Positions 35,561 through 47,580 of a stretch of 64,000 nucleotides of DNA are shown piece by piece. The translations under genes and the position numbers were made by a program. The DNA is taken from positions 30,223,346-30,287,345 of the forward strand of contig CM046350.1 of NCBI GenBank assembly GCA_025403435.1, in the 5' to 3' direction. The DNA is from Artocarpus heterophyllus (taxonomy: Eukaryota > Streptophyta > Magnoliopsida > Rosales > Moraceae). The notes below the pieces were generated by a model, which worked only from the letters and a program-made list of their open reading frames with translations, was not told the DNA's origin and searched no databases. Position 1 is the stretch's first letter, and every line of letters begins with the position of its first letter.

Positions 35561-38500
35561 GTTGAGGAATCTAGTGACACTTGGCTCATAGATTCTGGAG
35601 CAACTAATCATGTTTGTATTTCTCTATAGGGATTCAAAGAAATGAGAAGTCTGCTACATGAAGACTTTATGCTTCGAAGGGAAGATGGATCCTTAATGTT
35701 GGCTGAAGTAGTGGGAGACGTCTATCTTTATTTTGATAATTTTAGGAATTTATTTTTGCGAGATTGTTTTTATGTTCCTAAACTTAAAAGGAATTTATTT
35801 TTTATAGCTTGTTTATTTAGAGACTCTCATGTGGTGTCTTTTAATAATAAAGTGGTGATTCATAAAAACAAATCTTTTATCTGTGATGGATGGATGCAAA
35901 ATAATCTATATTTTATCAAACCTAAGATGGACTTACTGCTGAACACTGAGATTAATGATAATAACTCTAAAAGACTTAAAACTTCTCACAATAATAAGAC
36001 TTATCTTTGGTATTTGCGACTAGGTCATATTAACCCACATAGGATTCAAAGGTTGGTAAGGGATGGACCTTTAAGTCACTTAAAGGTGGAGTACCACAAT
36101 GTGAATCTTGTTTGGAGGATAAAATGACCAAAAGACCATTTTGGTGTAAGGGCAATAGGGCCGAAGGGGTTCTAGAACTTATGCATAGTAATGTTTGCGA
36201 ACATATGAACATCCAAGCATGATGAGGGTATGAGTATTTCATCACCTTTATTGAAGATTACTCAAGGAATGGGTATGTATACCTGCTGCACCACAAAAGC
36301 AAAACTTATGACAAGTTCAGAGAGTTTCATGCTGAAGTGGAAAAGCAATTAGGTAGACCCATAAAGGCACTTCGATCCAATCGAGGTGGTGAATACCTTT
36401 TTGATGAGTTCTTGGGATACCTCTTAGAGAATCGGATTTTATTCCATTTGACTGTGTTGGCACTCCGCAGTAGAATAGTATAGCTGAGAGAAGAAATAGG
36501 ACTTTGTTGGACATGGTCAGGTCCATGATGAGTTATTCATCAATGCCTTTGTGCTTTTGGGGATATGCACTACAAAACGCATGTTATTTTTTGAATAATG
36601 TGCCTTCAAAGTCAGTTCCTAAAACTCCTCATGAGTTGTGGATAGGGAAAAGCACATCCTTAAACCATATTCGCATATGGAGATGTCTAGCTCATGTCCT
36701 GTTCAAGGAAACGAATAAGTTGGAAGCACATTTGGATGTTTGTGTGATTGTAGGATATCCAAAAGGGACCAAAGGGGGTTATTTTTATAACCCAAAGGAA
36801 AATAAAGTCGTGGTTTCAACTAATGCAACTTGGATGACTTTAAGCCTTGAAGCAAAGTAGTGCTTGAGGAGTTGGTGAGTAATTCAATCACTCTAGGGGT
36901 TTCAAATGAAACCATTCCAATCGGTGTAGGAAAACCATCTAAACCCGAACAACAACCTAAAGGGCTTCGGCGTAGTGGGAGAATCGGGCGTCAACCTAAG
37001 AGGTATATGTTCAATGGTGAGGTCTTCTTGGCTGAACCAGCTGAACATGACAGGGATCCTTACACTTACAAAGAGGCTATGGAGGATGTTGATTTGAAAC
37101 TCTAGACAGAGGCCATGAACACAAAGATGAAGTCTATGGAGACTAATCAGGTCTGGGAGCTTGTAGATCTTCCCGAAAGGGTAAAACCCATAGGGTGTAA
37201 GTGGATCTATAAGAAAAAGAGAAGAGTGGATGAAAAAGTCAAAACCTATAAGGCTAGACTGGTAGCTAAAGGATACACGCATAAGGAAGGAATCAATTAT
37301 GAGGAAACCTTTTCACTTGTGGCAATGCTTAAATCCATCCGCATTCTCTTATCCATAGTTGCCGCTCTTGATTATGAGATTTGGCAGATGAATGTCAAGA
37401 CAACCTTTTTGAATGGTTATCTTGATGAGTCCATTTATATGGAACAACCAGACGAGTTCAAGGCTAAGGGTTAGGAGGGTAAGGTTTGTAAGCTGCTAAA
37501 GTCAATTTATGGACTTAAGTAGGCTTCCTGTTCTTGGAACATAAGATTTGATCAAGTGATCAAGACTTACGCATTTGCACAAAGTGTGGAAGAACCATGT
37601 GTTTACAAACACATTAAGGATGGGAAGGTGGTTTTTCTACTGCTTTATGTAGATGACATTCTGCTAATTGACAATGATATTAGGGCATTGTCATCGGTCA
37701 AATTATGGTTGACTAAGTTAGGGCATTGTTATCGGTCAAATTATGGTTGACTAAGCAGTTTGACATGAAGGAATTAGGTGAGTCTAATTTTGTTCTCGAT
37801 ATCTAGATTTTTCAGGATAGGAAGAACAGAATGATAGCATTGTCGTAAGCAGGTTACATAGATAAAATTCTCAAAAGGTTTGCAATGCAGGATTCCAAGA
37901 AAGGTGGGCAACCGTCTAGGTCTAAAATTACTCTTTCTAAGCAAGACTCTCCCAAGTTTGAGGACGAAAGAGAATACATGAAGAAGGTGCCTTATGTTTC
38001 GGTAGTGGGTAGTCTCATGTATGCCATCTTTTGCACATGGTTGGATATTTGTTATGCAGTTGGGATTGTAAGTCAATTTCAGTAGGATCCAAGACTGAAC
38101 AACTGGGTTGTAGTCAAGCATATTTTCAAGTACCTAAGAAGGGCTCGGGGGTATATTCTTGTGTATTCAAGTAGTCATGCATAACACCTTTAGGATACAC
38201 TGACTCAAATTTTCAATCCTGTCTGGATTCGAGAAGATCTACTTCAGGTTTTATGTTTACTTTGTGTAGCGATGCCATTGTTTGGAGAAGTGTGAAGCAA
38301 GATTGCACTTTAGATTCAACGATGGAGGCCAAATATGTGGCAGCTAGTGATGCTTCAAAAAAAGCAGTATGGCTGCACAAGTTCCTTGGGGATCTTGTGG
38401 TAGTTTGTAGTATGGATAAGGCGGTGTCGTTGTACTATGATAATAGTACGGCGATAGTTAATGCTAAGGAACCAAGATTTCACAAAAAGAGTAAGCATCT

Positions 38501-38675
38501 TGATCGAAAGTATCATGTAATAAAGGACTTCGTAGAAGGCAAGCATGTCGCTATATGCAAAATCGCATCAGAGGAAAATTTAGCTGATCCATTCACAAAG
38601 AAAATTACAGGGAGAGTCTTCAAGAGGCATGTGGAAGCTATAGGGATGCGAGATTTGTCATATTTACTCACTTAG
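35561..38675 (+). pseudogene. Copia pol (protease, integrase, RT, RNase H), inactivated
   Basis: Motifs occur in Copia order. Protease DSGATNHV lies near 35595. The integrase start (LWYLRLGHINPHR) lies near 36006 and its catalytic core near 36240-36480. The chromatin-side GLRRSGRIGRQPKRY motif lies near 36964. Reverse transcriptase runs from about 37130 (NQVWELVDLP, GCKWIYKKK, YVDD at about 37647). RNase H (38253-38675) contains ASDASKKAVWL and LADPFTKK. In-frame stops occur at several glutamine-type positions (for example 37472 and 37520), and a 38-bp tandem duplication at 37681-37756 shifts the frame in RT. No intact enzyme can be made. Confidence 0.9.
37681..37756 (+). repeat. 38-bp tandem duplication in Copia A reverse transcriptase
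   Basis: The phrase TAGGGCATTGT(C/T)ATCGG onward is present twice, with a period of 38 bases (starts at 37681 and 37719). Because 38 is not a multiple of three, it shifts the reading frame just after the YVDD region. Confidence 0.9.
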
Positions 38676-38677
38676 TG

Positions 38678-38689
38678 CAAGTAGGAGAT
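38678..38689 (+). other. Polypurine tract of Copia A
   Basis: GCAAGTAGGAGA sits directly before the 3' LTR; a purine run here primes plus-strand DNA in Copia elements. Confidence 0.6.
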
Positions 38690-40740
38690 TGTCAGACATG
38701 TATGCGCTAAGGAGTAAAAATGTAATATGTTTTTAGACACATTTTTATCAATAAAGAGTTTATTTATTATTCATATACCAAATTGTTATCCTTCTTATGT
38801 TCATATTTGTTGCATGTATGATAAGCAAACACAAGTCTGAGACTACTGGTCTAAACCTTTGGAATCAAGCATATGATGGATAGATTATGCGGAAGACATG
38901 ATTCTGAAGGTGGCGGTCTAAATTATAAGATCCGCAATTGAGGGAATAAAGTTGGACGCTTTATTCATGCAAAGATTGTTATGTTATCTATGTCCCTAAT
39001 GGGAGATGGTTTGTCTTGGCCATCGGAGGTGGACTATGCAAATAGAAACATTGATGTATTGTCATAGGTGACGATGTATTGATTAGGACATAAAGTGTAA
39101 TTGATTTTGGATTAATAATTCTATCTTGGCAAATCATTTCACTTTAGACAATCATATGTGTTGTATCTTAATCCTGAGATGAATAGTGGGCTCATTGTCT
39201 TGACTTATGTCTTTTGATGTACCAAAGGGTGACATCTATATTTTATGTTGGTACGTATGTCGGTATGTTGGAGGCATGACTTTTGATAGCGTAGACCTAT
39301 TATTCATAGATACGGAATCCATAGCTCCTTTTTAGGAGTTGTTGATATCCTCTTATATGCGTTATCCTGTAATTAAAAGACTGGAGCGCTTAACCATTTG
39401 GATATATAGGTGTAACCAAATGGTATACTGTCTTTGGATGGTAAGTTTTCTGATGGTGTGATAATGGAACGTAAGAGAAAAATAATCAAGAAGGTAAGAC
39501 AAAATTTATCCTTAAGCCGATTATGGATAATCCTATAGGGATACAATACATTATGATATGTCATAGAGACTTAGCTATTCAGGGTTTGTAATTCTATATA
39601 GTTCAAGAATGCAACATTAAGCTTTTAGTGGAGTAGCGTTAGAGTTGTTAATTGTGAAATGTATATCTGGGATATTGGGTTTCATAATTATCAGGAGCTT
39701 GAACTATATACGTCCATCAATTCCCCTTTGCTAGCTCATAATAAATCCTGTAACGATACGGCGTGCTTTTCCAATAAATTAGTGACTTATGTTAAATTAT
39801 CTAATTAGCTGAAATTAGGTAGGATTAGATAATTCATGTTTGTTTATCTGTTAAATTGATAATTCATGTTTGTTTATTGGTTGAATTAATTTTGTGAAAA
39901 ATTAATTCAAGATAAACATGTTGAACTATCGGGATCAGATAATTCATATCTATTTATCAATTGAATTAATTTCAAGTAAATTAATTCAAGAAAAACTTGT
40001 TGAATTATCGAAAATATTTATTTTCCTAGAGATTATCTAGATATGACTGTTTTAATTAGATAACTTCTCTATTGGGTTATTTGAATTAAAATTGAGGCTC
40101 TATCCTAAGAATCTCAAGTGGGAAATAAAAGATTTGTAGGAATCATTTATCGTAAGTTTGGCAAGCCGATATTCAGGTTTAGCCTGCCGATGGAATAAGT
40201 TCGGCAGGCCAATCTACCAATTCGACATGCCGACCGAACAATTTATGATCAATTGTTTTTAGATGCGATTTTTTATCAATATTGATCCTGATTCAAATTT
40301 TTGAGGCCTTATCTAATAAGAACTAACCCTTGGGCCCAACCTCTATAAATAAAGAGTGAGAATCATAAGTTATTTAGATCAGTTGAGGAATTAAGAGTGA
40401 GCTTTCTAGTCTGTGAGTCTCTGTAACTCCCTAAGAGCTATTGTTCACAAATCATGAACCTTAGTTCTGGGTTTCCTCGATTGGTTGGAAGGAGAATTAC
40501 CTGGGAAAAGCTATACAGTGTGCACCCATACACACTTCCATCATGGATAGAGAATAGCAAAGAAGACTAGTTGATTGAGGCTCTTCTAGAATGCCTTTCT
40601 CTTGACATATTACGAAAGCTTTTCGGCAAACAAGGTTAGTAAGATCTGGTTAATTTATGCATATAGCATGTCAAACTTGTGTTTTAGAAAATACTCTAGC
40701 ATAAAAATTTTAAATTCCGTTGCGTACTACTTTTCCAACA
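38690..40740 (+). repeat. 3' LTR of Copia A
   Basis: 2,051 bp, starts TGTCAGACATG and ends TTTTCCAACA. TATAAATA lies at 40344-40351. The CGGCAGG-type cluster lies at 40150-40245. It differs from the 5' LTR by many substitutions and small indels, so the insertion is not recent. Confidence 0.9.
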
Positions 40741-41625
40741 AAGCCAATCATCCATAACATATTATAATGTGTTACATCCCCATAGGATATTCATAATCGG
40801 CTTAAGGATAAATTCTATTTTATCTGCCAAATTATTTTTATCTTACTCTCCATTATCAAACCATTGGAGTACTTACTATCCATAGATAGTATACTATTTG
40901 ATTACATCTATATATCTAAATGGTTGAGCTCTCTAATCTTTCAATTATAGGATAATGCATATAAGAGAATATCATTAACTCTACAAAAAAGCCTATGGAT
41001 TCCATGTCTATGAACAATGAGTCTACGCAAATCAAAAGTCATGTCTCCAACATACCTGTATACGTACCATCATTAAGTCAGAATGTCACCCTTTGGTACA
41101 TCAAATGACATAAGTCAAGAATACGGGCTCATTAGTCATTTTAGGATTAAGACATAATACATATGATTGTCTAAAGTGAATTGATTTGCACAAATGGAAT
41201 TATTAATCAAATCAGTTGAACTTTTATGTTGCGATCCAATACATTGTCACCTATGCCAATGTGCCAATGTTTGTACTTGTGAAGTCCCGCTCCTATGACC
41301 AAAACAAGCCATCTCCTGTTAGGGATGAAGACAACATAACAATCTTAGCATGAATAAAGTGCTCAACTTTATTCCCTCGATTGCGTATGGTTTAGACCAT
41401 CACCTTTAAGGTTCATGTCTTTCGCATAATCTGTCCATCATATGTACAATTCTTAAAGGTTTAGATCGATAGTCTCAAACTCTTATGTGCTTATCATACA
41501 TTCAATAGGAAATGAACATAAAGAAGACAATATTTGGTATATGACTAATAAATAAACTCCTTATTGATAAAATGTCTCTAAGAACATATTACAATATTTT
41601 ACTTCTTCGGGCACCATGTCTAGCA
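40741..41625 (-). mobile_element. Copia solo LTR, second segment (minus orientation)
   Basis: Continuation of the segment that breaks off at 30984. It ends CATGTCTAGCA, the reverse complement of a TG(T/C)TAGACATG LTR start. Total LTR length is about 1.95 kb, as in the other copies. Beyond it the LOG-like frame resumes. Confidence 0.85.
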
Positions 41626-41696
41626 GTTCCAATCTTGGTAAATGTAGAGTCTACTTAGAGGCTATAAAATGCTTAAGACAAGTCTTAGCACATAAG
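41626..41696 (+). pseudogene. LOG-like gene remnant, codons 20-41
   Basis: After the 5-bp target copy, 22 codons (41631-41696) align without gaps to residues 21-42 of the LOG-like protein at 54210. They share the GK, the (Y)(I/L)EA and the VLA positions. The frame is then cut by Copia B at 41697; any continuation would lie beyond the right edge of the window. Confidence 0.75.
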
Positions 41697-43706
41697 TGTT
41701 AGACATGTATGCCTTAAGGAGTAAAAATGTAATAAGTTTTTGGAGGCATTTTTATCAATAAAGAATCTATTTATTGTTTATATACCAAATTTTGTCCTCT
41801 TTACTTTCATATTGGTTGAATGTATATTAAGCAAACAAAAGTTTGAGACTGTCGGTCTAAACCTTAAGAATTGGGCATAAGATGGATAGATTATGCGGAA
41901 AACACAATTCTTAAGGTGATGATCTAAATCATAAGATCAACAATCGAGGGAATAAAATTGGGCTTTTTATTTATATAAAGATTGTTATGTTGTCTATATC
42001 CTTATTGGGAGATGGTTTGTCTTGACCATCGAAGGTGGACTCCATGAATAGAAACATTGGCACAATGTCATAGGTCATGATGTGTTGGATCGGGACATAA
42101 AGTGAATTGATTTGGATTAATAATTCTGTCTCGGCAAATTGATTAACTTTGGAAATCATTTGTATTGTATCTTAATCTTGAGATGAATAGTGAGCCCATT
42201 GTCTTGACTTATGTCTTTTGATGTACCAAAGAGTGACACTCACATCTTAATAGTGGTATGCATGCCGGTACATTGGAGGCATGACTCTTGATAGCATAGA
42301 CCTGTTATTCATAGATATGAAATCCATAGCTCCTCTTCAAGAATAGTGATATCCTCTTATATATGTTATCCTATAATTGAAAAACTAGAGTGCTCAACCA
42401 TTTGGATACATAGGTGTAACCGAATAGTATACTGTCCTTGGATGGTAAGTTTTCCGATGGTGAGATAATGGAACGTAAGATAAAAATAATCAGGAAGGTA
42501 AGAAAGAACTTGTCCTTAAGCTAATTATGGATAATCCTATAGGGATACGATACACTATGATATGTCATGGAGACTTAGCTATACGAGGTTTGTAATTCTA
42601 TGTAGTTTGAGAGTGTAGCTCCAACCTTTTAGTAGAGTAGCATTGAAGTTGATAATTATGAAATGTATATCTGGGATATTGGGTTTCATAATTATCAGGA
42701 GCTTGAACTATATAGGTCCATTTGGTCTCCTTTGCTAGCTCACAAAATCCTATAACGATACGGCGTGTTTTTCCAATAATTGGTGACTTGTGTCAGATTT
42801 ATTAGATTAGTTAAAATTTAGAAGAATCAAATAATTCATGTCTATTTGTTGGTTGAATTAATTTTGTAATAAAATTAATTCAAGATAAACTTGTTGAATT
42901 ATTAGGATCGGATAATTCTTGTCTATTTATCGGTTGATTTAATTTTGAATAAATTAAATCAAGATCAACTTGTAGAATTATCAGGAATTCATTTATTTTC
43001 CTAGAGATTGTCTAGATAAAGTTGTTTTAATTAGATAACTTTTCTATTGGGTTATTTGAATTAAAACTGAGACTTTATCCTATAGAATCTCGGGTGGAAA
43101 ATAAAAGATTGGTTGAGATATTTTTTTAGTAGTTCGGCCTGCCGATGGCCAAGTTTGGCCTGCCGATTAGGCAGTTCTTCTTGCCGATGTGCGAAGGATA
43201 AGATTACGCATTTTCACGTGTATTTTATTAGATATTGATCTGAATTTGATTCTAATTTGAATTTTTGAGACCTAATCTGATAAGGACTGACCCTAGGCCT
43301 AACCTCTATAAATAGGGAGTAAGTCTTAAGAGTTATTGAGATCAATTGAGAGATTAAGTGTGATACTCTATTGGTAAGAATCTGGAAACTCCTTGAGAGC
43401 TCTTGTTCATAAATCACGAACACTTGCTTTGGGTTCTCTCAATTGGTTGGAAGAAGAGTCACCTAGAGGAAGAGCTGCACGTGTGAGCCCACACTCACTC
43501 CAATTGTGGATAGAGAATAGCAAAGAAAACCAGTTGGTTGAGGCTCTTTTGGAACGTTACTTCTCTTTACGGATTGCAGGAGCTCTTCAGAATTCAAAGG
43601 TTAGTAAGACCTGGTTAATTTATTCATATAGCATGTCAAACTTGTGTTTTGGAAAATACTCTGATATAAAATTTTAAAATTCCATTGCATTTTATTTTTT
43701 CCAACA
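41697..43706 (+). repeat. 5' LTR of Copia B
   Basis: 2,010 bp, starts TGTTAGACATG and ends TTTTTTCCAACA. TATAAATA lies at 43307-43314, and GGCCTGCCGATGG-type near-palindromes at 43136-43190. The primer site ATTGGTATAAGAGAACC follows at 43707. The leader's near-palindrome cluster (43727-43885) begins about 20 bases later, so roughly 500 bases of leader present in Copia A are missing here. Confidence 0.9.
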
Positions 43707-44859
43707 ATTGGTATAAGAGAACCTTCCAGTTCGGTAGGCCGATGGTTGCAGATTGGTAGGCCTGACATGAAGTTCGGTAGGCCGACAGCGGGGCAAAAAT
43801 CAGGTGGCTCTGGCGACAGGACGATCTGTCGTGCATCGGCAGGCCGCTGGTCATGACCGATAGGCCGATCACCTAGATCGGCTTGCAGGCAAAGAGCTAG
43901 AAATTTTTTCAAAAAAGGTGCAGTTTTTCAATGCAGTTTTAATTTTATTTTTGGGATAATTCTAAGAGACACTAAATTTGGATACGACCGAAAATATGAA
44001 GTATTCGATTCATATGGGATTGAAGACTTGAAGATAGGCATTACGTGAAGAAGGACACTACCTGGAGATTCAAGGATGAAGAATTGATAATATGTTTCGA
44101 TTATTCTCTTGTAATCTTTGTTTTCTATTCTCTATGGTGAAACCATAATATTACAGTTATTATTATTTTGCTTGTAGCTTTGCTTGATTGCCTTGCTTGT
44201 CTGCATTATAATATGATTTGCCTGTATATTGATAACATTTCATATAGAATAGGGAGTGCCACTCATATTAAAATTGTTCATGCATGTCTCTTAAAATAAA
44301 ACATTGATTTCAAAAGATTGAGTGGGAGAAGGTTTTCGAAGAGAGGACCTACGGCCTCTATCATTGGTCCATAGGAAGAACATGGAGGTTCCAACTCCTA
44401 GGAAGGGATTTCTATCATGTACTAGATTGGATCTCTGAGAGGATAAGGTATTTTAGCTTGGGTTATGGTTGCACACTCCTAGGTGGTGATTATAAATCAT
44501 GGATAAAATTTTAAAACAATGGTTATACACTCAAGTTAATTTTATTATTAACCTCCCCTAGGAGCTCTGTTAATAAAATTAATAGCCAAAGAAACGATTA
44601 TTAATATATGCTGGATCATACGGGTCCTAGATGGCATATATTAATCATGAGGGGATCTGTGTTCCTGATTGAATTTGGCATGACTCCCGTAGGAGCTTGT
44701 TAAATTATGAGTTGGGAATTCTCATTGTAAGGTTGTGATATTTTCAAGGTTTTGACACATAAACACATTTGTATGTTTTTACATGATTATGTTATCTTAC
44801 TAAATTATTATTATATGTTTCCTTATGTTTGGTATATGATTCTTTATTGTAGATTAAAA

Positions 44860-45258
44860 CTGTCTAAAAATGTTGTATCTTCGATACTTGACAAAAACCT
44901 ATTAACCGGAGAGAATTATAATGATTGGAAACGGAACCTGGATATCGTCCTCTCTTTTGAGAAACTAAAATTTGTCATGACAACCCCTTGTCCTCCCAAG
45001 CCTATGGAAGACTCCACTAATGAGCAATTCCAAGCATATGATTGCTGGAAAGATACAAATGATCAGGCCCGCTGCTATGTTATGTCTAGGATGAATAATG
45101 TGCTGTAGGCTCAAATTAGGATTATGAGACTGCGAAGCAGATCTTGGATAATCTTGAAGATATGTTTGGAGGCCAGACCATAACAAAGCGGCAAGGGGTG
45201 CTTCGAAAACTTCTTAACTATAAACAAAGGCCGAGGACTTCTGTAAAGGAGCACGTGG
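44860..45258 (+). pseudogene. Copia B gag, start codon lost and truncated
   Basis: The position of the Copia A gag ATG reads CTG. The rest follows well: SSILDKNLLTGENYNDWKRN, then DCWKDTNDQARCYV. A TAG stop follows MNNVL at 45106-45108, shared with Copia A. The frame ends in unrelated sequence at 45258. Confidence 0.75.
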
Positions 45259-45995
45259 AAAACTTTTTCTCAAAATAGTAAAAAACAACCGTAATGGTAT
45301 CCATAGCCTAACATTTTCCTCTGCCCCCTGCACCACTCAACTTGCTAACCAGTCTACTGGTCTCTTGTAGGACTACCTACAATATAAAGAAACTTGTAAT
45401 GAGCTTTTGTTATGTAAGTTCAGAAAAATCTCACAAAACAAAAGCACAACATTCTTAAAACTTTCCTCATAAAACCTTGTTCATGAATATTATCGTAAGA
45501 TATATTTTTCATGAAATGTTTTTCATAAAATGTTTCTTGTAAAAAAATTTCATCGAAAGGAATGCAAGTAATGTCATAATGCATGATTCCATTTATGCTA
45601 AGTTATGAACTTCTCATCATTCTTATCTTACTTGAACTATGAGCTCAAGTGTACATACCAAAAGTGCATGACCATTAAACACCAAGGTCGTAACATAACT
45701 TAACATGGATCTCTCCTTGGGTTGGGAAACTGATACAACACTTTTTTTTTATCTAAACTTGTGGGTTTAGATTACCAATCTTGTAATCTTAGTGAACATT
45801 TTGCATGACATAACTTAATGACTAAAACATTAAACATAATAATTACAATCATAATGCAAACATGACTTGTTCTTTAAAATAACATGCATAACAAATACAA
45901 GCATATATATATATATATATATATGTATTAACTTAAAAACATGTACAAAGCATTTGAAAGTCAAGACAAGCTTAAGTCATGCTTAAGAATTTTTT
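45259..45995 (-). mobile_element. Fragment of a long LTR inside Copia B, minus orientation
   Basis: The fragment has the composition and phrases of the reverse complement of the long solo LTRs: a CCTACAAT phrase, ACCATTAAACACCAAGG and GGGTTGGGAAACTGATACAAC, which resemble the copies at 3900 and 16940. It also contains a (TA)n tract at 45905-45924. It replaces the middle of Copia B. Exact ends were not fixed. Confidence 0.45.
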
Positions 45996-46331
45996 AACTT
46001 AAAAAAAGGAATCGATTATGAAAAAACCTTTTAGCCTATAGTCATACTTAAGTTTATCCATATTCTCTTATCCATTGCTGTCGCCCTTGATTATTAGATT
46101 TGACAAACAGTTGTCCAAAACAGCAGTCTCAAATGGCTATCTTGATGAGACCATATACATGGCATAACTAGACAGGTGCAAAGCTAAGGGTCAAGAGAGT
46201 AAGGTCTGTAAATTGCTAAAGTATATTTATGGACTTAAGAGAGATGGTCCAAAGACTAATGAAAAGAAAGAATAGATGAAAAAGGTGCCTCATGTTTCGG
46301 TAGTAGATATTTTCATGTATGTTATGCTTTG
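45996..46331 (+). pseudogene. Copia B reverse transcriptase to RNase H remnant
   Basis: Translation shows (G)IDYEKTFSP near 46006, SIAVALDY, and KYIYGLKR near 46224, with several stops. After a deletion it continues KKVPHVSVV (about 46280) and MYVML, where the CTTTG target site lies. The reading continues in register at 58667 with HDI(Y)YA. Confidence 0.75.
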
Positions 46332-47427
46332 TGATGAGACTTAGAAAATGCACCTTTCTTAACAATAAAATCAAGCATTTTGCATTAATATTTCTCATAA
46401 AACTCCTCAATTATAGCACTTCAGTGATAAACAGTGTTTTAATGTCTTAGTATGTAAATGTGTTTAAAAATGTGTTTTTAGTATGTTTTTATGTTCAATA
46501 ATATTTTTAGTAATTTTTGGAGTCGTTTTGGTGTGTTAAATAAGTGTTTAAATAGTTAAAACCATAAAAATAATGTTGTGTGATTTTATTTCTTAATGAG
46601 TTTGATAGTGTGTTTTAAGTTTGTATATATGTCCTATTATCTTTTTAGTGATTTCTAAAAATATCTCCAAGTCATAAAAATCATATCTATGCTAAACCAA
46701 AAAAGACTAAAATTTTTTGTGTGTTTAAATGTAAAATAAATATTTTTAATGTTAATGTAAATATTATGTTTGTAAAATAATTAATTTTAGTATGTTTGTG
46801 AATTTTAGATTTGAAATCTGAAGGAAAAACGGAGCAAAACGGTGAAAAAAGGGACAAAATCAGACATCAAATGCATCAAAAATAATAAAAAATTTGAATT
46901 TGAATTTAATGGGACACGTGGCAAATTTTTGACCGTCCGATTATCTGCCCAAACGATCTCAGCCGTCCAGAGTAGCGATGCATGTCAATGCATCATCTAT
47001 TGCGTCAGTCGAGTCTTAATAGTGGAATCCACATGGCAAGATATGATTGGCGCATGCTTCACATGCGCAGACAAAGCTGCAGGCGAGTCAGAGAGCATCT
47101 TGGGCTATGCCTGCTCGCTGTGGTTGTTTCTACTGTAGCCGTTATTCCATCCGTTTGATGCGATTACCAAGAACGATCTGACGGTCTCTGTTTGAGGGCC
47201 ACTAGCGCCACCTGGGCCCATTTTTTGCACGCGTCTGGGCGCACGTCTTCAACGGCCCAGATCACGCCTGTTTCCATGCTGTCAACCGTCGAGAAGCAGT
47301 GGATTTCAAACGAATTCTCAGCTTCTAATGACAGGGTCAACACGAAGAAAGAGAAGGAAATTGGATATCTGAGTTTTTCAACGCTTGAATAGTAAAAATA
47401 ATTGAAGAATAGTAACTCTTTCATGCC

Positions 47428-47435
47428 TATAAATA
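47428..47435 (+). promoter_or_regulatory. TATA box of the LTR promoter (5' LTR)
   Basis: CCTATAAATACCGAGC is conserved in the 3' LTR (57653-57660). It is followed about 30 bases downstream by TCTCAACATCCCC, a plausible transcription start region. Confidence 0.7.
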
Positions 47436-47580
47436 CCGAGCTATCCTTCGGGTCTCAACATCCCCTCTTGCAGTATGAGAATGCTGTTGTAATAGTTATA
47501 GTTTAGTTTTTATTTTAGTTTTCAGTCTAGTTTCTTGTAAAATATTTTCTAGTTTATGTTGTAAAAATTATGCTCAATAA

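Larger units (their letters stand above)
30985..40740 (+). mobile_element. Complete but inactive Ty1/Copia element (Copia A)
   Basis: Two LTRs (30985-33000 and 38690-40740) both start TGT(T/C)AGAC and end TTTTCCAACA. The flanking 5-bp duplication is AAGCT/AAGCC (30980-30984, 40741-40745; one mismatch). Order is LTR, tRNA-Met primer site, leader, gag, protease, integrase, reverse transcriptase, RNase H, purine tract, LTR, which is Copia order. Gag and pol carry many stops and frame shifts. It is inserted in the minus-strand solo LTR of the same family. Confidence 0.92.
41697..46331 (+). mobile_element. Second Copia element (Copia B), left part
   Basis: The 5' LTR is 41697-43706, followed by a primer site, a short leader, gag (44860-45258), a foreign insertion or rearrangement (45259-45995) and reverse-transcriptase to early RNase H remnants (45996-46331). 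It then breaks at the CTTTG target site of the Athila-like element and continues at 58667. Five bases before the LTR are ATAAG; the matching copy would lie outside the window. Confidence 0.8.

Noticed and set aside
47040..47070. Perfect GCGCATG/CATGCGC hairpin in the 5' LTR as a functional site
   Set aside because: The matching place in the 3' LTR has changed without clear compensation, so no selection is evident.
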